Both the position numbers and the translations under genes were made by a program. 64,000 nucleotides of DNA from Lytechinus variegatus (taxonomy: Eukaryota; Echinodermata; Echinoidea; Temnopleuroida; Toxopneustidae), in the NCBI RefSeq assembly GCF_018143015.1, contig NC_054757.1, positions 7,794,501-7,858,500 of the forward strand. The letters are read 5' to 3'. This document shows, piece by piece, positions 12,431 through 24,800 of the stretch. The notes below the pieces were generated by a model. It did no database searches, was not told the origin of the DNA, and saw nothing but the letters and a program-made list of their open reading frames with translations. Position 1 is the stretch's first letter. Each line of letters opens with the position of its first letter.

Positions 12431-14197
12431 GTAAGTTCGAATATTTCCTTACTCTGAAGAAAAGAATTATGCCTTTTTTCGATAATATTTACTTTATGAC
12501 ATACTATATACAGATAAGCCATATTCGCGTTGTCATAAATGAACCACATTACCATGATTACGATTTTATGGTAGTTCAAAATGATTATAATCATGATTAC
12601 TTAAGAAAAATTACAATACTGTCTGGTAAAACACGCGTTTTTCTTCTTTTAAAAAAATACTTTCTAGGCGAGATGTTGATTTTTGATGATATATTTCAAT
12701 ATAACTAGGAGTAATTGCATATTAGAGGTGTGAACAAAAATTATATTGTTTCATAATCATTTAATGACTTCAGGGATAGAAGTGGCTCACTGTTATATAG
12801 GCAAGCATATTTCGTAATTCGCTAGGGAACAATATTGAACTCGATGGACATTTTTTTTATAAAGAAGGGTTTTTATTTTAGTTTAATATGGAGGTACGGT
12901 GTAAATGTATATTTATACCACAGTATTATTTTCAAAATAAAGTCTTACTATTTTCACCTAAATGTAAATCAAAGCACTTTTATCTTGAGGACCTAGACAA
13001 CTTTTATTCTGTAGTAATCAGTTAAAACTCTTCCTGGAGTATTTCGGACGAACATCATACCAAGTACCAAATACTACAAATTTTTTTAATCTGTGGAAAT
13101 TGATGCACAGTGAATGAAGGCTATGCAGAGACATCTATAAAACGAATTATTGTAATAATATAAATACATTTCATTGTAATAAATCACACTGGTGGTTTTG
13201 ATATTGCACACAACGGAAAGATAATAAATTCATATATTGCAGGACTGTTCAAATACTTCACATGCATGCCGTGACCTCTCGCTTTGCTTCAAGCAATTCT
13301 GTCACCGTCAATATAATCACCTGCAAATCATGCTAAGAAAGAGACCATATAAGTTTCCACGCTATTCTCCTCAAAATATATTTAAAATACATTAATAAAA
13401 ATGTATGTTTGTTTTGTTCGATCATGGGACGGTTGAGACCAAAATCACACTAATGAAGTGTTATGAATTACAGAAGTAAAAAAAACTCTTGATATTAAGT
13501 GTTAATTCGATTTCCAACATTTCCTTTACTTTGAAATTTCACTTATTTCATTGAAAATAGAGAAATATGCATAGGAAAAATAAGACATAAGTGAAATCTT
13601 GCGAATTAATATGAAAACAGCCTGCGTACCAATGAAAGAAACTTTCTTCAGAAATTCACTATCTTAGACTCTGAATCGCGACATCCTAGAAAGACTAAAT
13701 AAATCATTAAAATAAGTTTTGTATATATCAAATCTTGACAAGAACAAATGAACAAACCGACAACGAAACATTTTACTTGAAGTTATTGAAGGCATGATGT
13801 CATATTATCGTAAAGAGGAAATTCGACACTCTTCACCAATAATCACTCTTTATAATCATGCTCTTGATTTCAAATATTGATCTCACCAATCAGATTAGCT
13901 TCTAGTATTTTCTTTGACTGAAGTAATCGGATTTATTCGTTTGTCGTGAACGTTCTTAAAAATCACTCAAATCGGATTCCATGCCAGTTGTCTCGATAGG
14001 TTTGAATTATAACATCTGCTTTATTCACACCAATGAAATTAATCCAAACCGACAGATGACATGCCATGTGAAATAACGTAATCGTTAGATCGCTTTGAAA
14101 TCGTTTGCGTTGGTGAGAATGAGGCGTAACATGCCCACCAAACATTTAGGTCGTGGCATTAGATATGTTAGGGGAATCAATCGAGACACAAATGTCT

Positions 14198-14370
14198 GGG
14201 TGTTGTGGCGTGCGCCTGTAATCCAAGCTGTGGGGAAGTTACAAATTGATGCAGAGGGTCGAGGTTCGAGCCCTGGTCACGTCTTTCGGATGGTGACGTT
14301 AAAGGTCGGTCCCAGACGTAAATAATCATATCTGATTGATACACGTCTGACAAAACTCAAATACACACAC
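14198..14370 (+). mobile_element. SINE with 7SL/Alu-domain-like head
   Basis: Flanked by a 12-base duplication ACACAAATGTCT (14186-14197 and 14371-14382). It starts GGGTGTTGTGGCGTGCGCCT, then GTAATCCAAGCT, like the 5' end of 7SL RNA. A B-box-like GGTTCGAGCCC follows, then GACGTTAAAGGTCGGTCCC and an (AC)n tail. Confidence 0.6.
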
Positions 14371-15102
14371 ACACAAATGTCTATGCAAAGCTAGATTATG
14401 ACATTAAAAGCAAATATATTTCACATTAAGGACTCGAGAGCAAATAAAGAAATGTGACTGAGCACAGTTTGTTTTATTTGCTCTGAGATAAGATCAAATC
14501 CATTGTGTCTATAACAAGGACTCATAATTGCTGTATCATATGGTTCTGTTTATTTCCAAATTTGAAGTCGAAAGATAGGCCTGCCTTTAGTATTGGGTGC
14601 ATTGGTCTGTGAGTGTTGAATTCAATCATTGACTAAAACTATCCCGCCGCCCCCCCCCCCCCCTTCCAAATGAATTTTAAAAACAATTTTTACGAGAAAT
14701 TTTACAATGTAGATAAACATACAAATATTTTGCTGGGCAAACTTTAACAAATCTTTCTAGTTAACATGGTTAATGTTGATCTGCACTTTTGTCATATTGA
14801 TTTGATTAGAATACTTTGACCAGATTAATATAAAATCCGTGATTAAGGGTTGCATACTTAAGCCTACAGTAACTTAGGTTGGACCTATACAGACGTTTCC
14901 AATTGTTTTGTGTGTTAACTGTTACCTATATCCTTCAGATGCCTATAGTGGCAGATAGGGTCTCCACCGAACACGTCTCTTCCCTGACCAATAATTTTAT
15001 GTATGGAATATATTTTATGAATACCTAATATGGAGGAAACGATCACATTTCGGTTCTCTTCATATTTCTCTCTTTCGGGGGTGGGGGGGGGGGGGGCTTG
15101 TC

Positions 15103-15525
15103 AACGGTAAATTGGCAATTCGTCCACTGCCAACCCGTCCACTCCCCATGGTCTACCTTCGTTTAGTCTAATGCCATTCCATCCATCAACATTTCGTCTA
15201 ACAACCATTTGGTCCAATATCCATTTGGTCAAATCATCATTTCGTCTGATCACCAGTTCAGTTCGTCTATGACCATTTCGTCTAATAAATAGTTGGTCTT
15301 ATACCCCCTTTCTTTTCATTTATTTGGCACAATTACCACTTTTCCAATTAGACCAAATGGTTTATGGACTAAATGGCTATTGGACCAATTGGTTATTAGA
15401 CGAATTGATGAGTGGACGAAATGGCAATTAGACCATGTGGATAGTGAATTGATGATAGACCAACTAATAGTAGACGAGTTGGTAATTAGACGAATTGGCA
15501 TTAGACCAATTGGAAATAAATTGTC
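15103..15525. repeat. inverted minisatellite
   Basis: The left half (to about 15300) repeats TTCGTCTAAT/CCATTTGGTC-type words about every 20 bases. The right half (from about 15345) carries the reverse complements (GACCAAATGG, ATTAGACGAA). Overlapping frames on both strands are artefacts. Confidence 0.65.
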
Positions 15526-15647
15526 AACAACTAGAGCCGATTCACGCCAGTGTCGTATGAGCACCCGTCACCCATCATGCGTCTAGAAAAGAATAGACAT
15601 ATAACTTGATCTTCATCGTGGTCTTATTCCATTACCAGATATTTCCA

Positions 15648-15876
15648 ATGAGTATACCCGTGTTCCGACCCTCCAAGGGCGACTCCCTGATCGTCCGCGA
15701 CACCATGGGACACGTCGCCGAGAACAATGCCCGATCGGCCCACCATGCGATCACCAAACTCGACTTCGCCGGACGTCGACCTCACACCCAGGGAACTGCT
15801 CGCTTCGGCCAGCTCAGCCAGAGCTCGTTTTTCGCCCGTCACAACCCACAGTCGAAGAGAGTTAGGCATATAAAAG
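15648..15876 (+). CDS. tbata: TBATA coding exon 1
   Basis: Residues 1-76 plus one base of codon 77. The acceptor AG is at 15637-15638 and the donor GTAGGT at 15877. It carries the family signature FGQLSQSSFFARHNP, matching vertebrate FGRLSHHSFFSRHHP. It ends in phase 1, compatible with both exon A and exon B. Confidence 0.9.
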
Positions 15877-18800
15877 GTAGGTTGGAACACGATTTTGTAT
15901 AAATGATGATATGGTTACCATAGTTATAATGATAATAACACAACGTACACTGTAAAAACTGCGGTGTTAAAACTGACACCGATTGGTGTTAATAGAGGAC
16001 CACACCCTGAGGTGTTAAAATTACACCCTAGAGATTAAACGTAACACCAAAGAGTGTAAATGTAACAACAAAAGGTGTTGTAATAACACCTATAGGTGTA
16101 AACTAACACCACCAATTTAACACCAGTGTAAAATAACTGGTGTGGTCCTCTATGTACACCGGTTAACACCACAGTTTTTGCCGTGTAGACGCTTTGCACG
16201 GATCAAAGCGATTTAAAATCGACGAAAGTTGGTATAGTTATGTTTATTATAATGAAACAAATTATTGAATTTTAAACAATGTCTTTACATTTCACACTAT
16301 TATCTTTGTCATAGTAAATTGGTTGATAGTTTGCAAAGAAATTATGATTGTTATGAAATATTTGATTGACATGATACAAATAATATTTTAAAAGGGTGAA
16401 AGAAATGCATCAATTCGGCCCCTTGTATGACTACCTTAAAATGGGCAATTTGAAATATACATGTATGTGTGTCGATGTTTTCGCCCTTATCCATTGAGAA
16501 CGTTTCTGTTAATTCCATAAACAAATATTCACACTTATCTGTCAATTACCATTAAGGCCACATTATCATTTGAAGGCTGAGATTATTATAATCATTTGTG
16601 TATTTTTGTCCTCGGTAGTTAATAAATGTGTGTTGTATAAAACTTCGTTTGCAATAAGAGTTTTCCGACTTTTATGATCCTCTATAAGTGACAATGACCA
16701 TTCTTTTTTAGAGTTTCGAGAGTGTAAGTTGATTATACAAATTTTACAAATTATTCCGCTTTGCACTACAAAACATACTTTAAATCTAGGCTTGCTAGAC
16801 TTCCCCATATGTTCCGTCCACGACGACGGGTATATCGCGAATTCCCGTCTCAATCGACGACCGGCAACCATGGACGACATCAACTTGACGAGGAAGTCGT
16901 GGCCGTTGACGAAGGCGCCACCGCAGTCGGCCCCCGTGGCCCGCCTGGCCCCTCTTGGGCGTCTTCCCGTTCACGCGATCAACTACCACCCAAATCACAT
17001 CAACCCAGCTCTCCAAAACCATAAGATCAATGCCCTTGAAGCGAATACCATATATGGGCGCTATCCAATGTCGTATCGGGAGAGGGCTGACCCAAAGTTT
17101 GGGCTGAGTAAGTCTACAGATCTGTGCAAATTTGGCCAGAATAATCTGTTTTTGTCTCTTGGTAGTTGATATATGGATGGTTGTGGATATGCTACCTAAC
17201 TCATTACGCCCATCGCATGCATCATTACTAATATTTAATAACGTTCTGTCCATTTTCTCTTCATCCTGTTCGGGTCCATCTTTTCATTTTGCAGATGCGG
17301 CAAGCAGTGATCATTCCCACTTAAGAGTATTACTCTTGGTTGACCCGATGTTGCATGCTGCTTTTTCATCCATTAACCAAAACTCCTTGCATGAACGTAA
17401 CAGACATCGTGCCGCCTTCCACCCCTATCCCCTCTTTCCGCTTTCGATTCTTTGAAGCTCCCTGTTTTAGGTTCCACATGGTCAAGGGAAAGGCAGAAGA
17501 AAACCAGAGTTAGAGGAAAACATGAAATATCACCACTCTTACAAACACTTGAAAGACGACCAACATTATTTTCTTACTCATGATGTACCCACTCCCATCA
17601 CCATAATCATAAATTCTTTAGTACGCAGGGAAAGGGTTAGTGCTGAACTCTTATACGCAGTAAAATATGAGGAAAGGATCAATCCATTTAAGAAGAGAGG
17701 GTACTTGTCCGGGGTACTTGTTTTGGAAGTGTTGCAATTATCAAAAATGAAAAATAGGCGAAATGTCGACACAATAGTGTCCAGCTCTTGAATTCCTCCA
17801 AAACTTACTGACGACAACCGGAAGTCAAGTGCACTTTCCCCTCAAAGTCCTGCCCATAATACCAACTAACAGCACTGAGGAACACTGTCCAGTCCATTGG
17901 GTGGCCATCGTCGCGATCGTCTTGACCATTACTGGTCAGTGTGGTCACCGTCAGCTATCAATTTCTGAAGGACACATCCCTTTAAATGTCCTGAGAATGT
18001 AAACAGATCGATGATTTCAGAAATAAAATGCACACTTTCCAGTCAACAGCGACGAGATATAACATTTTCCTTTGTCTCACGGGCCTCTACGTGCTCTTAT
18101 TTGATTAAGCTAGGACGGCATGTGTCAATTTTTTGCTTAAACCTCTGTTACAGTATATTACTTTTTTTCAGACTGACAGATGCAATCATTGCACCAATCA
18201 CGACTTTGTAACAGCCTTGACTAGACCTACTCTCATTTGGCATGTTCGACGCTTGCAACTTCGTTCATTGTTTCTGGACTCTGGCGCATTGCTTTTCATA
18301 AGTGACGTCTACAAATTATAGAAATCCCGAATTCACAGAACTTTTCCCACTCTGCACATACAATTTTGACATTATTCATGTTATTGCTACGTGCCAATTC
18401 TTCTTCCCGAACTTCGAGAATTTCCTAACACATTTATACAATTAAGGAAACATTGACGTTTACCGACAGTTCTCGTCAATACTCGTCAACATTTTTCGTC
18501 ACCCTCGACGCGAGGGATTTATAAGACTCCAATGCATACTACTTCATCATTTGTTCTAGCGTCTGAACAATCTTCAACATGACTATGAGAAGTTCGTCAA
18601 TATCTAATGCCTGCTTTGTCGGCAATATAAGCATACCTTTAGCGCTTACTCAAAATATCACCCCAACGCCGGCTAATGCTATTTCGACAACTCTGATGAT
18701 CCTACTTCGTCAACCATTACTTGTATTGTTTTGTTGTCGCGAGCACAGTCCATTTCAACAATTTAGACCCATCACCTCTTCGTCGATGTCAGTCACAAAG

Positions 18801-21800
18801 TCAATGACCGAGAGAATTTGTCGGATTCTGACCCACTCCACAATGACCATTATCATTTACGCAAGCCATTTAATGCCGTTCGCAAGCGTCCTCCCCCATC
18901 CCATCTTAATTATCCTTCTTTCCTCTATATCTTAGGTGGATAAAATCAATACATTAGACAATAATGCACTATACTCATAAATCTTTTGACATCGCAATCA
19001 CAGGCCTTCTCGATGTCCCGATCTGCGCCGTGCACGACGAGGGATACTTCACCAACCCACGGTTACGTCGTCGACCGGCGACGGCGGAGGCGAGAGGGAT
19101 GTATACCTTCCGCATCCCCAAGCCAGCCAAGGAGGTGTACAATCTCAACCCCACCATCAACGCCTCCCAATACCCGATCAACACCCTGACCGGACTCAGC
19201 ATGTTCCCGCAGGGGTTCAGGGAGAAGACCCACGCCCCAATGTTCGGCCTCAGTACGTTCCCATTTCGAGGATTTTATCTGTGTTTTGTGAATCTCACGA
19301 TTGCAGTGCATCTGTCTGACACCCACCCCCCTAAACGGACACCACACACCCCTTGCTTGACATGCCCCGCCCCACGACCTGCTCCTCCACGCCTTTTATT
19401 TCTTTCAGATTGCCGTTAGAAATATATTTCTCCATGCCGTCACATTTGCTCTGCTGTGTTCACACAATGCACATAATGTTAGTTGTTAAACAATATTCGT
19501 TAAATAGTATTTGTGTCATAAAGTTTGAACAGGGAAGTGCCCCAAATGTTAAATAGCCACCTCTTGCTCGTTAGTAATAGTGCACACAAAATATAATTTA
19601 CATGCAGAAGAAAAAAGAAAACTATAAATGACCAATGTTGTACAAATAAAATATCTACAATAACCAACTTCCAGAGACCTCCAATACATATTTTGTATTT
19701 CCCTTGAATAGCACATTGTGATTAGAGTTTAGAGGATTTAGAAGCAGAATTGTCTAATTTGGGTTGTCGAAATTTTATTCATGGGTCCTATATAGTTACA
19801 ATGAAAATAAATTCAGAAACACGATCATTTATGATACCAAATATACACGTTCCAGATTTATTTCTGCTCTCTATTTGCATCATATCCAATTGTCACGTGG
19901 CTAATCTACCTTTTCTGTAAATCAATCCTCTTCTTCATTTTTTAAAATCACAAAATTGCTTTCACTGCCTTTCCTTTCAACTGTTGCTAATCCTAAATTA
20001 TTAACAATAAAGGTAATATAATGTCGTCTAAGATTTTTTTTATATGCATCCCCTGTTTTTTATCACCTTAATTAGATTTTAAATGTATCGAGTTGTTAAT
20101 AATATCCTATTCTAAAAAAAATCTTCTTTTTGTGTATCATGTATAAAAAACTCTCCTTTTTATTCTTTGCAATTTAATTTAGCTTGTCGTTTGGGCTGAT
20201 ATAAAAGAGCACTTTGAACTAGCAAGAATGTAGCTGTTTTTTTCATTGCCCAAAACTTATGTCTTACGGTAACTTATAGTAACTCACGCGCTGACTGATT
20301 GGCTGTTTAGTGGTGTTGCCATAGTTACCTGACGTTACCGTGAATAATAAGTTGCATGAAGCGAAAATAAAAAAGAGAGCATATTTCATATCACTTGTGT
20401 GTATTTCACATTTTCATCTATGTTTTACTTCCATGATAATACTCATTGGGCGATTTCAAGTCCGGTGTTGGTGTTGAAATTTGGACACCTCAACAACTAG
20501 TGAGTGAATTTTCGGGACCATCTTCTTTTTATATTTGGTGTTATAATCGTGTAAAAATTGACCTAACACCAACACCAAAAGGTCAACACTGAACTTGATA
20601 TCATCCAGTGTATCTTCTGTGCATAATTTCATAATTTTGATCGCTCACTAATACACTAATTCTTCTTCCTGTAATCTTGTCATCACTATATAACAGCTTA
20701 ATCATTTTTTTTTCTTTCCGTAATGCATATAATATGAAAATGCGCACATTATTCTCATGCATGGCAATTTTTTTTAGCGATCACATTCCTTTCAAAACAC
20801 TAATTATTGCCGACTCTTTTGCGTTGTCATTTAAAGTGTGCTGTGAAACTAACTCATTTTGATTTTATTGATATGGAGTTGTCTATGTTTGAAATCAATT
20901 TCAATTACCAAAAAGTATTCGGTTTTCTTCAAGAAAGTAAGTTTAGATATAAATGGAAGAGAGTCGTGAATAAAAAAAATGAGAAATTGTTAAACACAAT
21001 ATAAAACAATCTAATGTTGATTCCTATTTTGTTTATAAGAAAGAAATATTTATTGAAATCAGATATTAATGATAGGAATATTACATCACATGTTCACTTT
21101 TTAAAGCTAAAGATAATTATACGAAAAGAATTGAAAACAAACTGAATAAAATAAAATTTGTTCTATTTCGTAGTTAATGGTAATAACATGTTCCTTTGTT
21201 ACAAAATCTTCAACTTAATAAAAATAAATTCATTCCAATTGAATTTATAGTTCCCGTCACCGACAAATGGAGGGATGAACTTCGGGAAATAACGGAGCAG
21301 GCTGGCTTCGGTTTGCCGAAGGAGATCAAGCAGGCCCAAGCCGAACAGCCGAAGCGGACTTCGGTCTATTCGGCAGACACTGGTCGGCTAATTCCGCCAC
21401 CCTCTCGGGCGATGACTCGAGGCGCCTCAAGACAAAAACATGAGCAACATGATCTCATGTACCACATCGCCGCCGAAGGCAGCAATGAATCACTGGTGAG
21501 TTTCTTCTTAATCATCATCTTCCTCCATCCCCTCTATTGTTTCTTTACCCCCCCCCCTCATTCATTCTCACCCCTCCCCTATTATATCAGTTTATTTAAA
21601 AAAAAATCTCCCTTTTATCTCCTTTCCTGATCTTGCTAGAATGTTAAAAAAGGAAAGAGGGAAAGACTGAAGAAGGAATATAGATTATGGAGGGCAGATT
21701 GAATTTTGAAATCGAATGATATGGTTGAAAACGTGAGGATCAAAGAGGACTAACGAAATTTCTATGTGAATTAAAGTGGAGTTCACTTTATCCTCAATCA

Positions 21801-24800
21801 ATTTGTTACCGGTAATAGGCATACATCGCAGTTTTGTTTCAGTATTTTTAATATACTGATTAAACAAATTTGACAAGTAAAAGTACAAACTGGTCTTCCC
21901 CTCTTAAACATTTCTACAAACCAAAAGCGATGAATCACTTTCACTTTTGATAATACGTGTATCGATCACAAAGCAAAACTATTTCAAACTTTAACCCTTT
22001 CCTCATTCATTGTTCAAAGTATCTTTTGATTATTGATTATTGATGTTAAATGCAAAACTTCGTGGCGTTTTCTTGCAAGTCTTGGCACATTGTGTCGCAT
22101 ATACTTTATTAGCGTTGTTGTATTCTCTGCACATTGCCCTAGGCAGCCTATAAGTTTGGAGCAAAGTTCGGATCGATATATCACATTGTTGTTTTACATG
22201 ATAATATCCATGTAGTTGAAGCGTTACATGTATGTAGACTCGTGCAATCGATAGCTTATTGTTCCGAGCAACAATAGAATTCAGGCGACGAAGGATGAGC
22301 AATAGTTCACGGAAGTTTGAAGGCAAAATAGTTCTTATTAAAGACCAATTCGATATGAATGGACTGTCAAGAGATCAAAGAATAGTAATCAGTCTTTTTC
22401 CAATCAGATTAGAGATTAAAAAGAATCGATTATTAAATTTCATTTACCTGAAATATGCAAAGGGCAAAACAGAAAAATAAAGGTCTAATAAATTTTGTCA
22501 AACAGCTGATAGAGTGAGTGAGGGAAAGGAAGAGAGCGATGTTGTGGGGGAAGTGAAATGCAACATTTTGAATAAAATAGATTATAACACTATTCGGAAA
22601 AGGTGAGATCATAATGATATAAGCAACTTTGTGCATTGCCTAAGTAAAAATTTAGTACGAGATGGAGGTTCTATTTTGGAGATGGTTTGTAGATAATGTC
22701 TGTGACTTTAGAATTCGATTGAACAAGTAAAGTTCAGAGACTTCATGATCATGCCAATTCTATGATAAAAAATATATCAACAAATAATTAAGCTCACGAA
22801 AGTTGAAAGTCCAGACAGTGTAAATAGACCCTTAAGACCCTTAAAACGTGTCTAATTTCGCACATTTCAAGTTGATAATGATAAGATAATTGAAAAAGCA
22901 GATACGGATGAGGTTTGAAAAAAGCCGGGGCAAAGTTAGACTGAAACTCACGGTCTACAATACGAGACAATAATTATGATCGACTGCCTCGAGGACCTAT
23001 ATGTAAATGTATGTTATTTCATAGAGGCATTATATAATCCATTTATATCAAATTTATATCAAAATTTGGACACAGTTTGCACATATTTCTTCTGATATTA
23101 CAGACACGCAACCTTCGTGACAATTGAGTTGTGCGGATTGGCTTTGCATTGCACTTGATATCTATTCTTTTTGTCAGTCGAGTAAGAATTAAGATACGAC
23201 AGACTGAATTATTGAGAAATGAGCTTAACAGTTTTCATTCAAGCAATGTTATCTGATAAATACTGCATCTCCGCTGCATGTATAAAATGGCACCTTTATT
23301 GAAATCTTTTATTTAAGGCATGTAAACTTATTCAAAGTTTATTGTCGAGTTCAAGACAGTGCTGGCCTCTTATCAGGCCACCCAAAATCCAATCGTGTAG
23401 CGTTTCATTCAATTTTATATGTGTATTTTTGTAATATTCCTGGAAAGAAATTACCCATAATTGGAGTTCCAAGAGCTAGGAAGGGCCATCAGGTAATATA
23501 AATAAATTGGGTCGAAAGTGAAAGATGTTTGGTGGTGGTGGACCATTTTTTTCTTGATAGTTAAAATTGCTGCAGTGTAAAGTGTTGACGTTATTGAAAG
23601 TGTTGTGGATGTGAACGGTTCATTGGATTGATTTCATTTCTGGTATGTCATCATCATCATGATATAGATTCAAATTATCTCATTCACAGTAAAAAAAAAA
23701 AATAGCATGTTGTTTAAGCCTGTCACTCTACAACATTTTAAAACGGTTTTGTAATTGTTTTAAACTTTTTAAACAACTTGTTTAAAAAGTTTTAACAGTT
23801 GTTTCAAAAGTTTAAACAGTAGTTGTTAGAGTGACTGGCTTAAACAATGTGCTTAAAATTTTAAACAGCGTTTTTACAATGTTCATCTGTTATTTTCAGA
23901 GATGACAATTTTCATCTATATGAAAACAATATTCCCATTTGTTTTTTATCAGATCTATATAAAAAAGTAGTTTTCATTATGCATTCGTCCATACTATAAC
24001 GACACTGTTAATATAGATGAATGCCAAAAATGGAACTACTTGCACTTTCTCCACTCCCGGGGAGCATTAGAGGGCGACATTTTAACACTTACTTTGCTGA
24101 GAAACTAAAATCATGATCAAGACAATGCTCAACTGCGCACAATGCATGACTCTCCACTCCCTGTGGAGCAGAGTAGTCAGGCGTCTTTTTGACTGAATAT
24201 TTTAAGCTGAGCAGACCACACCAATGTATGATTCAAACTTGTCCACTCGCACTCATAGTTGGGACCGGGACATACTCCACTTCCTGGGGAGCAATGCGCA
24301 ATGTTCGCACTTAAGTGCACGCTAAGCAGACTACATTAATGTTGTAAATCTATTCGACATACAGGTCCTTGAAATGCTTTGCCAAATCCTCCAGACAGAC
24401 TCCCTCAACGCAGTGCAATCATGGCTCGTATCGGCTGGAGAAAGAGGTAAGTTGTTTGCTTCTCTGATAAGTTTTCGTCTCATGAAATAAAATTTATTGC
24501 AACAACACAATTTATGTGTTCTACGGTCATTTACATTTGGGGGAATGAATGACTTCGGGGGAAGCGACGAAAAATTATAAATTTACTGGTGCATGAAAAA
24601 TAAGAGCATTCATTATGAACAAGTACGCCGCTGTATACAGGAGAGGGCGTGGGCGAGACCGCAAATATTTTTTTTTTCTAGTTGTAAAAGAGGGGGTGGA
24701 AATAGGAAGGGGAAATGAAGAAAGAAGGTTTATCAAAGAAATGAGATCTTGTCGTAAAATAATTCATATACCCTAATTATGCAATTGATAAAAACACATA

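Larger units (their letters stand above)
12431..15638 (+). other. putative TBATA 5' intron
   Basis: AT-rich non-coding sequence holding a SINE at 14198-14370, a C-run at 14647-14663, a G-run near 15080-15096 and an inverted minisatellite at 15103-15525. No other gene seen. Confidence 0.4.

Noticed and set aside
12322-12708. 128-codon open frame, + strand
   Set aside because: Starts at GTG, has AT-driven composition and no motif, and crosses the likely 5' exon donor at 12431.
18519-18530. TATA-like TTTATAAG as an alternative TBATA promoter before exon B
   Set aside because: A single AT-rich word with no initiator or conserved context; exon B is entered from a proper acceptor.
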